Below are positions 29,512 to 37,700 of a stretch of DNA of 64,000 bases, one piece after another. Where the stretch lies: the NCBI RefSeq assembly GCF_000427405.1, contig NZ_KE386491.1:4939303-5003302 (forward strand). The letters run 5' to 3'. Made by a program: the position numbers and the translations under genes. Below the pieces are notes generated by a model that worked only from the letters and a program-made list of their open reading frames with translations, was not told the DNA's origin and did no database searches. Every line of letters starts with the position of its first letter. Position 1 is the stretch's first letter. This stretch comes from Flectobacillus major DSM 103 (GTDB lineage Bacteria; Bacteroidota; Bacteroidia; Cytophagales; Spirosomataceae).

Positions 29512-29647
29512 GTTGTTAAAAGGTTTGTTTAAGTTGACCAAATATACAGCTTACTAGCAATAAAACTGTACGGCTGCATGATGTAACCAAACAAACAAGA
29601 GGCTACTTTGTTACTGAATCATCAGACGGAGTATAAATCTTATTTTT

Positions 29648-29839
29648 TTAAGCTAATATATCCTTGTAAAGAAGTTGCTGAAGCAATTCGGCAGGTGTTC
29701 CTTTGATACTCGCTGCAATAGATGCCATAAAAAGTACGGCAATTCCCTTGCCCATTGCTCCTGAGCAATTACAGCCATGTGCATAATTAGTAATCCCCTC
29801 TAATTCAAAAATATTTCCTATATCAATATAATGTATCAT
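29648..29839 (-). pseudogene. Truncated macrodomain protein (ADP-ribose-binding fold)
   Basis: The first 35 residues match the start of a macrodomain: MIHYIDIGNIF, then NYAHGCNCSGAMGKGIAV (residues 18-35), which contains the Asn and the glycine-rich loop that bind ADP-ribose. After LF the similarity stops and 27 unrelated residues lead to a stop. A complete macrodomain needs about 140-170 residues, so this is a 5' fragment left by a deletion or recombination at about 29735. The start overlaps the 35-codon ORF upstream by 17 bases, and AAAGAG lies just before the ATG. It sits in the AT-rich tail of the RHS cassette. Macrodomain enzymes remove or bind ADP-ribose, which fits a history as antidote to an ADP-ribosylating toxin; that link is inference. 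Confidence 0.65.
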
Positions 29840-29930
29840 CTCTTTCGTTCCAAATTGAGTTAAACTCTTGTTCTGTTATAAAATCTTTTTTATCTAAATC
29901 AAGAGATTCTAATGATTGGTCAAAAAGCAT
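29823..29930 (-). CDS. Small ORF of 35 residues with strong ribosome binding site
   Basis: The ORF reads MLFDQSLESLDLDKKDFITE and so on to TLY; it is acidic and probably helical, with no family I know. AAGGAG stands seven bases before the ATG, one of the strongest Shine-Dalgarno sequences in the window, where most genes have none. It starts 25 bases after the immunity-candidate stop and overlaps the macrodomain fragment, so it belongs to the same transcript. It may be a real small protein or a translational coupler for the former macrodomain gene. Confidence 0.5.
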   Translation of the reverse strand: MLFDQSLESLDLDKKDFITEQEFNSIWNERDDTLY

Positions 29931-29954
29931 TGATTCTCCTTTTGTAAAAAGTTT

Positions 29955-30257
29955 TTATGCTATACCTATAACTTTACTTATAATACCAGAGCCTATAAAT
30001 GTGTTACCCTCTAAAATCCTAAATTCTCTACCAACAAAAAACTCATTTTCAACATCTAAATCTTCGTGAAAATAAATTTTAAATAATATATCATCATACG
30101 ATTTATCCATTTCAAGATATGGCTTATCTTCTAAATCAATTAAGCCTGAGCGTATAACAGTATTTGAAAAAGAAAGTAAGGGTCTGTAATGATTCCCTTT
30201 TATTTCTTGTTTCCTATATTCATCAGAAAGGTTAATATTTGCTTTGAAAAGATACAT
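29955..30257 (-). CDS. Stand-alone EF-Tu domain III-like protein, candidate immunity protein
   Basis: At 100 residues, the whole protein can be laid against domain III of elongation factor Tu. FKANINLSDE corresponds to the first strand. HYRPLLSF (23-30) corresponds to the YRPQF strand. SGLIDL corresponds to the TG.I.L strand. EFRILEGNTFIGSGIISKV (78-96) corresponds to F.IREG..TVGAG.V..V. No GTPase domain is present. There is no signal peptide, so it is cytoplasmic. It starts 12 bases after the RHS stop on the same strand, exactly where immunity genes of polymorphic toxins lie. It is very AT-rich: 30 of the 120 bases at 30001-30120 are G or C, against 23 of 60 at 31201-31260 inside the RHS core. 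The similarity is read by eye and function is inferred. Confidence 0.7.
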   Translation of the reverse strand: MYLFKANINLSDEYRKQEIKGNHYRPLLSFSNTVIRSGLIDLEDKPYLEMDKSYDDILFKIYFHEDLDVENEFFVGREFRILEGNTFIGSGIISKVIGIA

Positions 30258-30268
30258 TAGCTTTATTA

Positions 30269-33200
30269 TTAAAATTTAAAAGAAGTTAAAACTTTTACTC
30301 TTCTTAATGAACTGCTTGGAACATTATAAATATACTTTAGACCATCAACACCATATAATTTTTCAAATGTTACTCCCGCAGGGATTTTAGCTTTCATAAT
30401 TATTGAATTATCGAATGCCTTACTATACATTTTTGCATCAGAAAGTTTATCAGCAAATAGCTTTCCAGTTGCATAACTATTTTCACCCGGTTTAAATCCA
30501 TTTTTAAGAATATCTTTATATTCATCTAAACTTACAGACCTATACACAGTAGTTGATTTTGTTGCAACTACATTTTCAACATTATTTATTCCATTTCCAA
30601 AAGCTCCTCCCAGAGACTTGCTAACATACTGCTTAGTAGCCTTAATCCCTACATCAATGGTGGTAGTGATAGGCTGACCATTGATAATAACCGTATTAAT
30701 TGATTCTTTAGCGTATGCTTGGAAACTATTTTTAAACCAACCGCCAATAGTATTTCCTAATTTAGCTAAGGCTGGCCCAACTACTTTCGCTATTTTAGCC
30801 CCTGCAAAAGAAGTGGCTGCACCCACCGCAGCTTCTTTGCCAACGTACAAAAGTGCATCCGTTGGATTATTAAAATCAGGAACATTACCTGTGGCAATAT
30901 CAATGGTGGCATTTCCTGCCGAAGTAATTGCTCCTCCTGCCAATGGATTGGTTAAACTGACTACACCACCAGCAGCACCCGTTCCAAAATAGCCGAGTGC
31001 TTGCCAAGGGTTTTTAATTTTACTCCAGTTGGTTGCTACGTTCAAACCGCCACCAATTGCTCCCGCAATAATAGGAATTAAGATTGGTAATCTTCCATCA
31101 GGGTCTATATGTGAGGTAGGTGTATTAAGAGCATAAGCAAAAGCCGATATGTTCTCGTAAGGGTCTTCGGGGTCATAGCTATTCATTCGCCCAATGACTG
31201 AATCATAATGTCTCCAATCAAGCAGAATGTTTCCCGTGATATTATCGGTTTCTCTACCACTAACAAAATATCTGTCTATTTGATTGGGTGATAGTTGATA
31301 TTCCGAACCTGCATTAACATTACTCCAAGGGTCATACGACTGACTTTGCGTAATAAATGCCACGCCTAAAGAATCCTTGTAGCTTAACCGAAGGTTTCCA
31401 ATATGGTCAGTATAAGCATACTCTAACTTCCCATTTGTAAAACGCCCCTCTTGATTTTGAACCTCCGAAACTTTAAAATCATCCAAAGAGGTATTTACAC
31501 CTGTGAAGGTATAAACTATTTCTCCATCGTAAAGCGTATAAGACGTTACGCCATTTTTGGTAACTTTTCGCTGTCTTCTTTCTCCAGTAGAGGTATAAAA
31601 ATACTCGACTTTGGTAGAGTCATTGAACGTAACTTTCGATACCAAATCTAAGAAATTATACTTGATATTGTAAATACCCTTATTGTTGTCTTTGGTAATT
31701 TTGCCATCAGGAGTATAGGCATAATCCACTCCCGAAACGTCCCTAAAGTCATTTGCTCCCACGTTACCCGTTATGGCATCATCTACTTTTTGAAGTTTAT
31801 TACCCGTTCCAAGGTAACTATAAGTCAAGTTATCGACTAAATCGTAAGTGTTTGAGCCTGTCTTACTGTACCTTTTCAGGTGTAGTAAATTACCGTTGGC
31901 ATCGTAATCGGTCGTAACACTATAATTTTCATTCCCAACGCCAGTGAACTGAGCATTAATGAGTTTATTTGAGCCGTCATAAGTATAATCGTAACTTCTA
32001 CTTTGGGGGGTGTTTTTAGCAATCCAAGTATGTTTAGCAATTGAGCCGTCAAATATTTTACCGTTTTCGTGATAATCCAATTTGTAACTAAAGAGTTTTT
32101 CGGTAGCTACTTGTGGATTTCCCGAAGCATCTAAATTTACGCCTCTTAATTGCCCCCGTACATTATAAGCGTACTCAATCACTTGCAAGCCAGCACCTCT
32201 AACGGGAGCGAGCGTACCCATTTCTAATTTACTATTCAGAAGGAATTTAAGCGTACCTGCATCATACAATGTACCTGCTTGTACGGTTGTATTAGCAGGA
32301 ATGGTAATGGTATGCCCTGTATTAATGACCGCAGGAGTAGTAAGACTTGGTATAGCGTTATTCGCCCAAACACTTGGCGTAGTCCAAGAGCCAGATTGAA
32401 CGCTACTGACCACATTGGCATTGGGTTGAATGATTTTGCCCTTTAATCTTCCAATGTTATCATAGTATAGCGAGCTGATTTTTAATCTTGGTACTTTATT
32501 GGTCGTACCTTCTACGAGGGTGTAATAAATGTCTTTACTTCTCCCTACATGGTCGAGGGTATGCTCATGGGTTCTAATCAAATCACTCGCCCCTCTTTTA
32601 CGATATACCATTCGAGATTGCAGAGTTTCCCCCACGAAATTGTACTGAATATCATTTTGGTTACGAGCGTATAAATCGTGATAAACAATACTTTGAATAG
32701 GTCGGTTTTTATCGTCGTAAAATATGCTACTTGGAAAAGGGAAATCCCCAAAATTGTCAATTTTGTGTAAGCCACCCGTCATTAACCCCTTGGCATTGGT
32801 TGCCGAATAAGCCGTTGTATTGTAGGGATTTGACTGAAAACCGTAGTCGGCAATTGTACCCGAATTGCCATCGGCATACCGCCAATCAGCATCGTCGTAA
32901 TAATAGATGTTTTTCCACGTGGCATCATTGATGTAAGACCTGAGAGCCGAAGGAAAACAACGATTGGTGTAATTACGAACATTGCCCGAAGCGGTAGTTC
33001 TTTCTTCAAACTGTTGACTATCGGTAAAATTATCAAAGAGGTTTTGCAGGTAGGTACGAGTATAAGTGGTTGGCAGAACCATTTGTCCCACTCTTACCGT
33101 TCTTGCTTGTCCGTCTTTTTGAACGTAGTTCCATGTATTAGCCTTCGCTAATTCATCATCATCTTGGCTGAGTACCACTTCATTTAGGCGATTGTAAACT

Positions 33201-36200
33201 ACTCTCGTCCATCCAATGCCAGGGGATTTTTTTTCTATTACCCTTGATTTACCGTCGTAACGAAACGCATGGACATTTTCATTGAACTCTGACCACGATT
33301 CAAAAGAAATACTCGATAGTGTTCCCAAAGCATTATAGGCTTTAGGGGGTAGAATGTAACGGATTCTGCTTGCTTTGTCAAATACGTAAGCGGCTGATAG
33401 ATAGATGTTTACATTCGATTGTATATCTTTTTGAACGATATTTCCCGATTTATCTTTGTACTCAATGACTTTATATCCCCGTTCATCGGTAGAGACTGTT
33501 TTTAATAATTCATAATCGGAATATGTACCAATAAAAGAGGCATCAGTATTATAAAATAACTTAAATTTTTTAATTCCATTAGCGGTTTCGTAACGATTTT
33601 GAACGTATTTACTACTATCCCTAAATACTTTACCCGTTCCGTAGCTCTTAAGAACTCTGCTCAATGGCGAAGCTTCATATTCAAAGACTTCTGAGTATGG
33701 CATTTGGTCTTGATAAAAACTTTTGGCAGTTGATTTAACCGTAGCCGTATCTAATAAACTACCGTCTGCTTGGGTACTTTCAACGGATAACCATGTTTTT
33801 TTAGGACGAGTAAAAGCATCGTAATCAACCACGCCAGTAATCAAATCTTTTTGATTGGGTGATGCTTTATAAGCCACATTTTCAATCGTTTTCCCAAATC
33901 CATCAAGATATTGGACCCTAATTTCACATTGGTTGAAGTCCAAATTGAGAGCATCGGTGGTCGCAATTCGTGGAATACGAGTAATGATACGATTATAAGC
34001 CGTAGATGTATTGAGTATTGGGTCACTATCTGCTTTACCACGATAAACATATTGCAGGTGTTTTAAAACCTTTCCGTCTTTATCGGTTTGCTGTTTTAGC
34101 TTCCCATCAGGATAATATTCGTTTGAAACCGATAAGCCGTTTTCATTGGTTTGTGTGCTTGCTCCGTAGAGAATTTTAGCATACTGAGTGCTTACAGTCT
34201 GTTCGGATGGTTGCCCAACATTACTGGTTTGACTGATTGCTAAAGTTGGGTAAGTAGCATCATAATTTATTTTGGCAACCGTCCCAAAATTGATAGAAGT
34301 TTGTTTGGGCAGTCCAATACTATTGTAAGCATCCACCGTAGTTTTTACAATATAATCGGTGTCTTTGCTAAACGTTGTATTATTAAGATTATAGCTTGCT
34401 TCTGAAAATGTAGCTCTTGGCACATTTTCTAAGACATAATTTGATTTTAGTAACCCTGCACTATATGTGGTTGAATCCTTATCATAATAGTTTTGATAAG
34501 AAGCATTTACAACGAAAGTATCACCAAATGTATTTTTAATACGATTGATATTTTCAATCACCGCAGTATAAATATGTTTTTGTTGTAGCTGATAAATACC
34601 CTTTATTTCTCTATTGCTTAGGTTCGGATTCATCCCCAAATCAAAATCAGGAGCATATTTTAAGGAGTTTTCAAGCGTGTTACCATAACTATCACTGGTT
34701 GAAATCTTAATAAGTTGATTGTGTTTGGCATTATTAGGGTACTCATAGGTCGTCACATTAACCACTGGATTAGTACCGTCTTGGCTGTATGTTTTAGTAG
34801 TGTCGGAAGTGATATGGAAGGTATTATAAAACTCATAATAGCTTCTTTCAAAATTATAATTTTTATCTACTAATCTAAATGAGCGATAGTTTTGTTGGAT
34901 ATTACTTGGAATAGGAACTTGTAATTGCTGTTCGGTGTAAACACTACTTTTTACGGAAAGTAACTGATTATTTCTACCGTAGGTTGCCACTTGAGTAGGA
35001 ACGCCTACCGTATTTTCATGATATGGATACCATTTCCAAGGGCGTAAATAGCGACTGGTATCACAAGTCGTAATTGGATAGGGTACAGCTGGTGGATATT
35101 GGGTAACGCAATTATAGGTAATTGTCTCAACCAAATTTATTTCTGTTAAAGGCTGTAAAAACTCCGAAATCGTATAACCCAAACTATCAGATTCATCTCC
35201 TGTTAAAATGGTTTCCTTGACCCGTGAGTACCCTACATTAGGGCGACCCGTTTCAGAAAGAATTTGTTGATACAAGCCTGAATACCAATATTGATTTGGA
35301 GAGCCAGAATAATTGGTTTTATCATCAAAATGATATACAGGCTTCAAACATAGAAAACCTGATGATTTTCCATCTACTTGTTTATAATCATATCGTTTAA
35401 CTCTTTTAAGATTAGAAATCGAATCCAAATAAATAATTTTCTTAATGCGACTTCCTCCAATGAGGGAAGTATAATTTCGAGCGTCATTATTTTCGTATTC
35501 AAAAAAGACATTACTCCCTGTTGAATGAGACATAGTAGTAAGTGTTCCATATTGCGACCATCCGTTAGTGGCATCACGATTTCCATATTGATTATTGGCA
35601 CAATTACGGAACGCATCTTGCCCAATCAAGATATTTGCTCCCAAAGCACCATTCAAATAGCCCCAATGGTCAAGACCTTGCGTGAACCTGCTTGGTAGTC
35701 CATAACCATCATCATAGTATTTAAACGTGTACTTATTGCCGTCAGGCTCTTCAATTGAACGGAGTTTGAAACGCTTTTGGTGGGTGTATCCTACAATGTC
35801 ATAAGAATACCCCGCAAAAGTGGTGAATACATTACTTTGGTCGCTTCCTGTATTGTAATCGTACTTAAATTTCCATTCAAAGACTTTGGATGTATCGTCT
35901 TTGGCATATACCGATATTTTATGCAATGCTCTACCTGTTGGTGTAGCAAAATTGTAGAAATTGTCTAAATCTTCACGGGCAGGATATGTATTATTGAGAT
36001 ACCTATAATTGTAATTGGTGTTTTTTGACCAACCACCCTTGTTTATCTCTACCACATGGGTACTATTACTAATCTTAAAAAGGGTTGAAGAGATAACGTA
36101 AACCCGATTTATCTTTTTATCAATTCCGTTAAAGGTACAGTTAATGGTAACAGCTTGTTGCTCTGCTACACGGTAAAAAGAATATTGAGTGGAATGGTAT

Positions 36201-37183
36201 TCAAAAATGGTTTGATGACCAAAAGGCGTTTGTATTTTGGTTAGATAATAAGCCGATGTTACCGCTTCATTTGTCCAATATACATCTAAATCATCTACTG
36301 AAATATTTTTTGAAGCACTCGCTTCCATTTCAAAACTACTTTCTGTTGCAGCACCATCAAAGTAGTATTTTGTACCATCAGGCATAGTTACAATCCAATT
36401 GGTAAAATATCCTGCGGTTAATATGTTGCTACCCGATGCGGTATATGGAGTCCATGTTACCTGCACATCAATGTCCGCTTCTGGGTAAAAATGAGCCTTT
36501 TTATAGTTATCAAAACTAAATTTATAACTCGTGCCATTGATGTTTAAAAAGAATAAATCGGGCTGAGAATCATTTTCATCATCATTATCAGCATGGAGCC
36601 CATGTTGATAGAATCCTTTATGAGTGGTGGCATAATAGTAGTCGTTATTTTCATAAATGACTTTTCCTTCATCTGGAATACCCCGAACAATTCTTGAAAT
36701 CTGTGGCGTTAGGGAATTAGCTGTCCAATTCATACCTGTCCATGATGAAACATCATGTCCTTTCATTCCCGAAGCATTGTAAGAAAGACTAATAGGTACG
36801 GTTGCCCCTCCTGCTTCAGTTAGCGTATAAATGGGTAATCCAATAATGGGAGTACCCATGAATAAATTGACAGGAATATCTTGAATACGATTATTAAGAG
36901 TGCCATCTTGAGAACTTGTTGGCGTTTTTCCTGCGGGTAAGCTACCTACAAAAGCATTTGAATTGGCAGGAACTGGAGGTTTTGGTTCTTCTTTTTTCGG
37001 AGCTTCTTTTACCTCAATCGGCTTATCTAAGGGTTGCTCTTTGGGGTTTTGAGGATTTGGAACGGTGCTTTGCTGAGCAAAACAATAAAAGTGAATGCTT
37101 ATGAACAATAAGCACAAAATCTTAGTGTGAACTTTTTCATGTTTGGTCTTTATAAATAGCTTCAAAATAGGGAGCGGTAGCAA
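30269..37183 (-). CDS. Giant RHS polymorphic toxin with ADP-ribosyltransferase-like tail
   Basis: The frame codes for 2304 residues. In order: a hydrophobic signal segment (KILCLLFISIHFYCFAQQ) and a Pro/Lys-rich linker. Then an N-terminal RHS region (PVNLFMGTPIIGLPIYTLTE) and YD repeats with a DUF6443-like stretch (VQYLDGFGKTIENVAYKASP). A beta-solenoid-like insert lies near 1590-1640 (SGSWTTPSVW, NTGHTITIPANTT). The RHS core (YTDHIGNLRL to HIDPDGRLP, about 1921-2028) is followed by a glycine-rich hydrophobic region. The last 94 residues (from TTVYRSVSLDEYKDILKNGF) look like a toxin domain with an ART-type first strand (YRSV) and a YATGKLFADKLSDAKMYSKA segment. No good start exists in frame: 37183 is TTG, and the ATG at 37140 that would give MKKFTLRF is in the +1 frame. 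The gene may therefore carry a 5' frameshift. Confidence 0.85.
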   Translation of the reverse strand: MLPLPILKLFIKTKHEKVHTKILCLLFISIHFYCFAQQSTVPNPQNPKEQPLDKPIEVKEAPKKEEPKPPVPANSNAFVGSLPAGKTPTSSQDGTLNNRIQDIPVNLFMGTPIIGLPIYTLTEAGGATVPISLSYNASGMKGHDVSSWTGMNWTANSLTPQISRIVRGIPDEGKVIYENNDYYYATTHKGFYQHGLHADNDDENDSQPDLFFLNINGTSYKFSFDNYKKAHFYPEADIDVQVTWTPYTASGSNILTAGYFTNWIVTMPDGTKYYFDGAATESSFEMEASASKNISVDDLDVYWTNEAVTSAYYLTKIQTPFGHQTIFEYHSTQYSFYRVAEQQAVTINCTFNGIDKKINRVYVISSTLFKISNSTHVVEINKGGWSKNTNYNYRYLNNTYPAREDLDNFYNFATPTGRALHKISVYAKDDTSKVFEWKFKYDYNTGSDQSNVFTTFAGYSYDIVGYTHQKRFKLRSIEEPDGNKYTFKYYDDGYGLPSRFTQGLDHWGYLNGALGANILIGQDAFRNCANNQYGNRDATNGWSQYGTLTTMSHSTGSNVFFEYENNDARNYTSLIGGSRIKKIIYLDSISNLKRVKRYDYKQVDGKSSGFLCLKPVYHFDDKTNYSGSPNQYWYSGLYQQILSETGRPNVGYSRVKETILTGDESDSLGYTISEFLQPLTEINLVETITYNCVTQYPPAVPYPITTCDTSRYLRPWKWYPYHENTVGVPTQVATYGRNNQLLSVKSSVYTEQQLQVPIPSNIQQNYRSFRLVDKNYNFERSYYEFYNTFHITSDTTKTYSQDGTNPVVNVTTYEYPNNAKHNQLIKISTSDSYGNTLENSLKYAPDFDLGMNPNLSNREIKGIYQLQQKHIYTAVIENINRIKNTFGDTFVVNASYQNYYDKDSTTYSAGLLKSNYVLENVPRATFSEASYNLNNTTFSKDTDYIVKTTVDAYNSIGLPKQTSINFGTVAKINYDATYPTLAISQTSNVGQPSEQTVSTQYAKILYGASTQTNENGLSVSNEYYPDGKLKQQTDKDGKVLKHLQYVYRGKADSDPILNTSTAYNRIITRIPRIATTDALNLDFNQCEIRVQYLDGFGKTIENVAYKASPNQKDLITGVVDYDAFTRPKKTWLSVESTQADGSLLDTATVKSTAKSFYQDQMPYSEVFEYEASPLSRVLKSYGTGKVFRDSSKYVQNRYETANGIKKFKLFYNTDASFIGTYSDYELLKTVSTDERGYKVIEYKDKSGNIVQKDIQSNVNIYLSAAYVFDKASRIRYILPPKAYNALGTLSSISFESWSEFNENVHAFRYDGKSRVIEKKSPGIGWTRVVYNRLNEVVLSQDDDELAKANTWNYVQKDGQARTVRVGQMVLPTTYTRTYLQNLFDNFTDSQQFEERTTASGNVRNYTNRCFPSALRSYINDATWKNIYYYDDADWRYADGNSGTIADYGFQSNPYNTTAYSATNAKGLMTGGLHKIDNFGDFPFPSSIFYDDKNRPIQSIVYHDLYARNQNDIQYNFVGETLQSRMVYRKRGASDLIRTHEHTLDHVGRSKDIYYTLVEGTTNKVPRLKISSLYYDNIGRLKGKIIQPNANVVSSVQSGSWTTPSVWANNAIPSLTTPAVINTGHTITIPANTTVQAGTLYDAGTLKFLLNSKLEMGTLAPVRGAGLQVIEYAYNVRGQLRGVNLDASGNPQVATEKLFSYKLDYHENGKIFDGSIAKHTWIAKNTPQSRSYDYTYDGSNKLINAQFTGVGNENYSVTTDYDANGNLLHLKRYSKTGSNTYDLVDNLTYSYLGTGNKLQKVDDAITGNVGANDFRDVSGVDYAYTPDGKITKDNNKGIYNIKYNFLDLVSKVTFNDSTKVEYFYTSTGERRQRKVTKNGVTSYTLYDGEIVYTFTGVNTSLDDFKVSEVQNQEGRFTNGKLEYAYTDHIGNLRLSYKDSLGVAFITQSQSYDPWSNVNAGSEYQLSPNQIDRYFVSGRETDNITGNILLDWRHYDSVIGRMNSYDPEDPYENISAFAYALNTPTSHIDPDGRLPILIPIIAGAIGGGLNVATNWSKIKNPWQALGYFGTGAAGGVVSLTNPLAGGAITSAGNATIDIATGNVPDFNNPTDALLYVGKEAAVGAATSFAGAKIAKVVGPALAKLGNTIGGWFKNSFQAYAKESINTVIINGQPITTTIDVGIKATKQYVSKSLGGAFGNGINNVENVVATKSTTVYRSVSLDEYKDILKNGFKPGENSYATGKLFADKLSDAKMYSKAFDNSIIMKAKIPAGVTFEKLYGVDGLKYIYNVPSSSLRRVKVLTSFKF

Positions 37184-37586
37184 TATTAAAACGGTAATCT
37201 ATCAAAAAATAATAGTTTTGTGAAATGCTATTATTAGTACTGGTGGAGCAGAAAAAATATTGTTTTTTTTATATCAAAAAAGAGCGTGAAACTTTACTAT
37301 TACTTCGTATTTGAGGAGTTCGACTTCCTTTTACGCAAAAGTAAAGCAACGCTCACGCTCTTAAACGTGAACGCCTTGCTTGTACCTCCCTGCGTAATTA
37401 CTGGATATTGTCGACCTCCGAATACAGGAACTTTAAGCTAAACACTATTTTATGTTATATTTACTACCAAATTTATTAATCAGCGCATTTATAAAGATTA
37501 TATTGAATGTTTTAGTGCAGAATTACCTAATCTTTCAAAGATTATGAAAATATTTTATATTCTATGAAACTGTTTGACTTAAACTG
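37184..37586. other. Intergenic region upstream of the giant RHS gene
   Basis: It is AT-rich. Apart from the nested inverted repeat at 37280-37362 and a small palindrome (AATCTTTCAAAGATT) near 37532, I see no gene or RNA. It should contain the RHS promoter. Confidence 0.4.
37280..37362. repeat. Nested inverted repeat upstream of the RHS gene
   Basis: AAGAGCGTGA (37280-37289) and TCACGCTCTT (37353-37362) are perfect 10-base arms. Inside them CTTTACT and AGTAAAG form a second pair. The 83-base structure lies about 100-180 bases upstream of the RHS frame. It may be an IS remnant or a leader structure. Confidence 0.55.
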
Positions 37587-37700
37587 TTAATTTTTTAGTG
37601 CAATTCTAATAAAAGCCATTCTGATAAAACTTCCGGAAAGGCTTGTTAAGTGCTCAAAATCTTCACTTAAACGCCTATAATGTTGAGGAGGTGCTAAAAC
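37587..37700 (-). pseudogene. C-terminal remnant of an IS5-type transposase
   Basis: The minus strand from 37700 reads APPQHYRRLSEDFEHL, then SFIRMAFIRIALKN and a stop. This matches the usual last 35 residues of IS5-family transposases, including the YRRL..D.E.L and the helix ending FIRI. The rest of the gene is missing: the fragment is cut exactly where the MITE-like repeat begins at 37698. It is therefore dead. Confidence 0.7.

Noticed and set aside
29648-30257. A classical DarTG toxin-antitoxin system
   Set aside because: No DarT-like toxin is present, and the macrodomain is only a fragment. The toxin-like part is the RHS tail, which does not resemble DarT.
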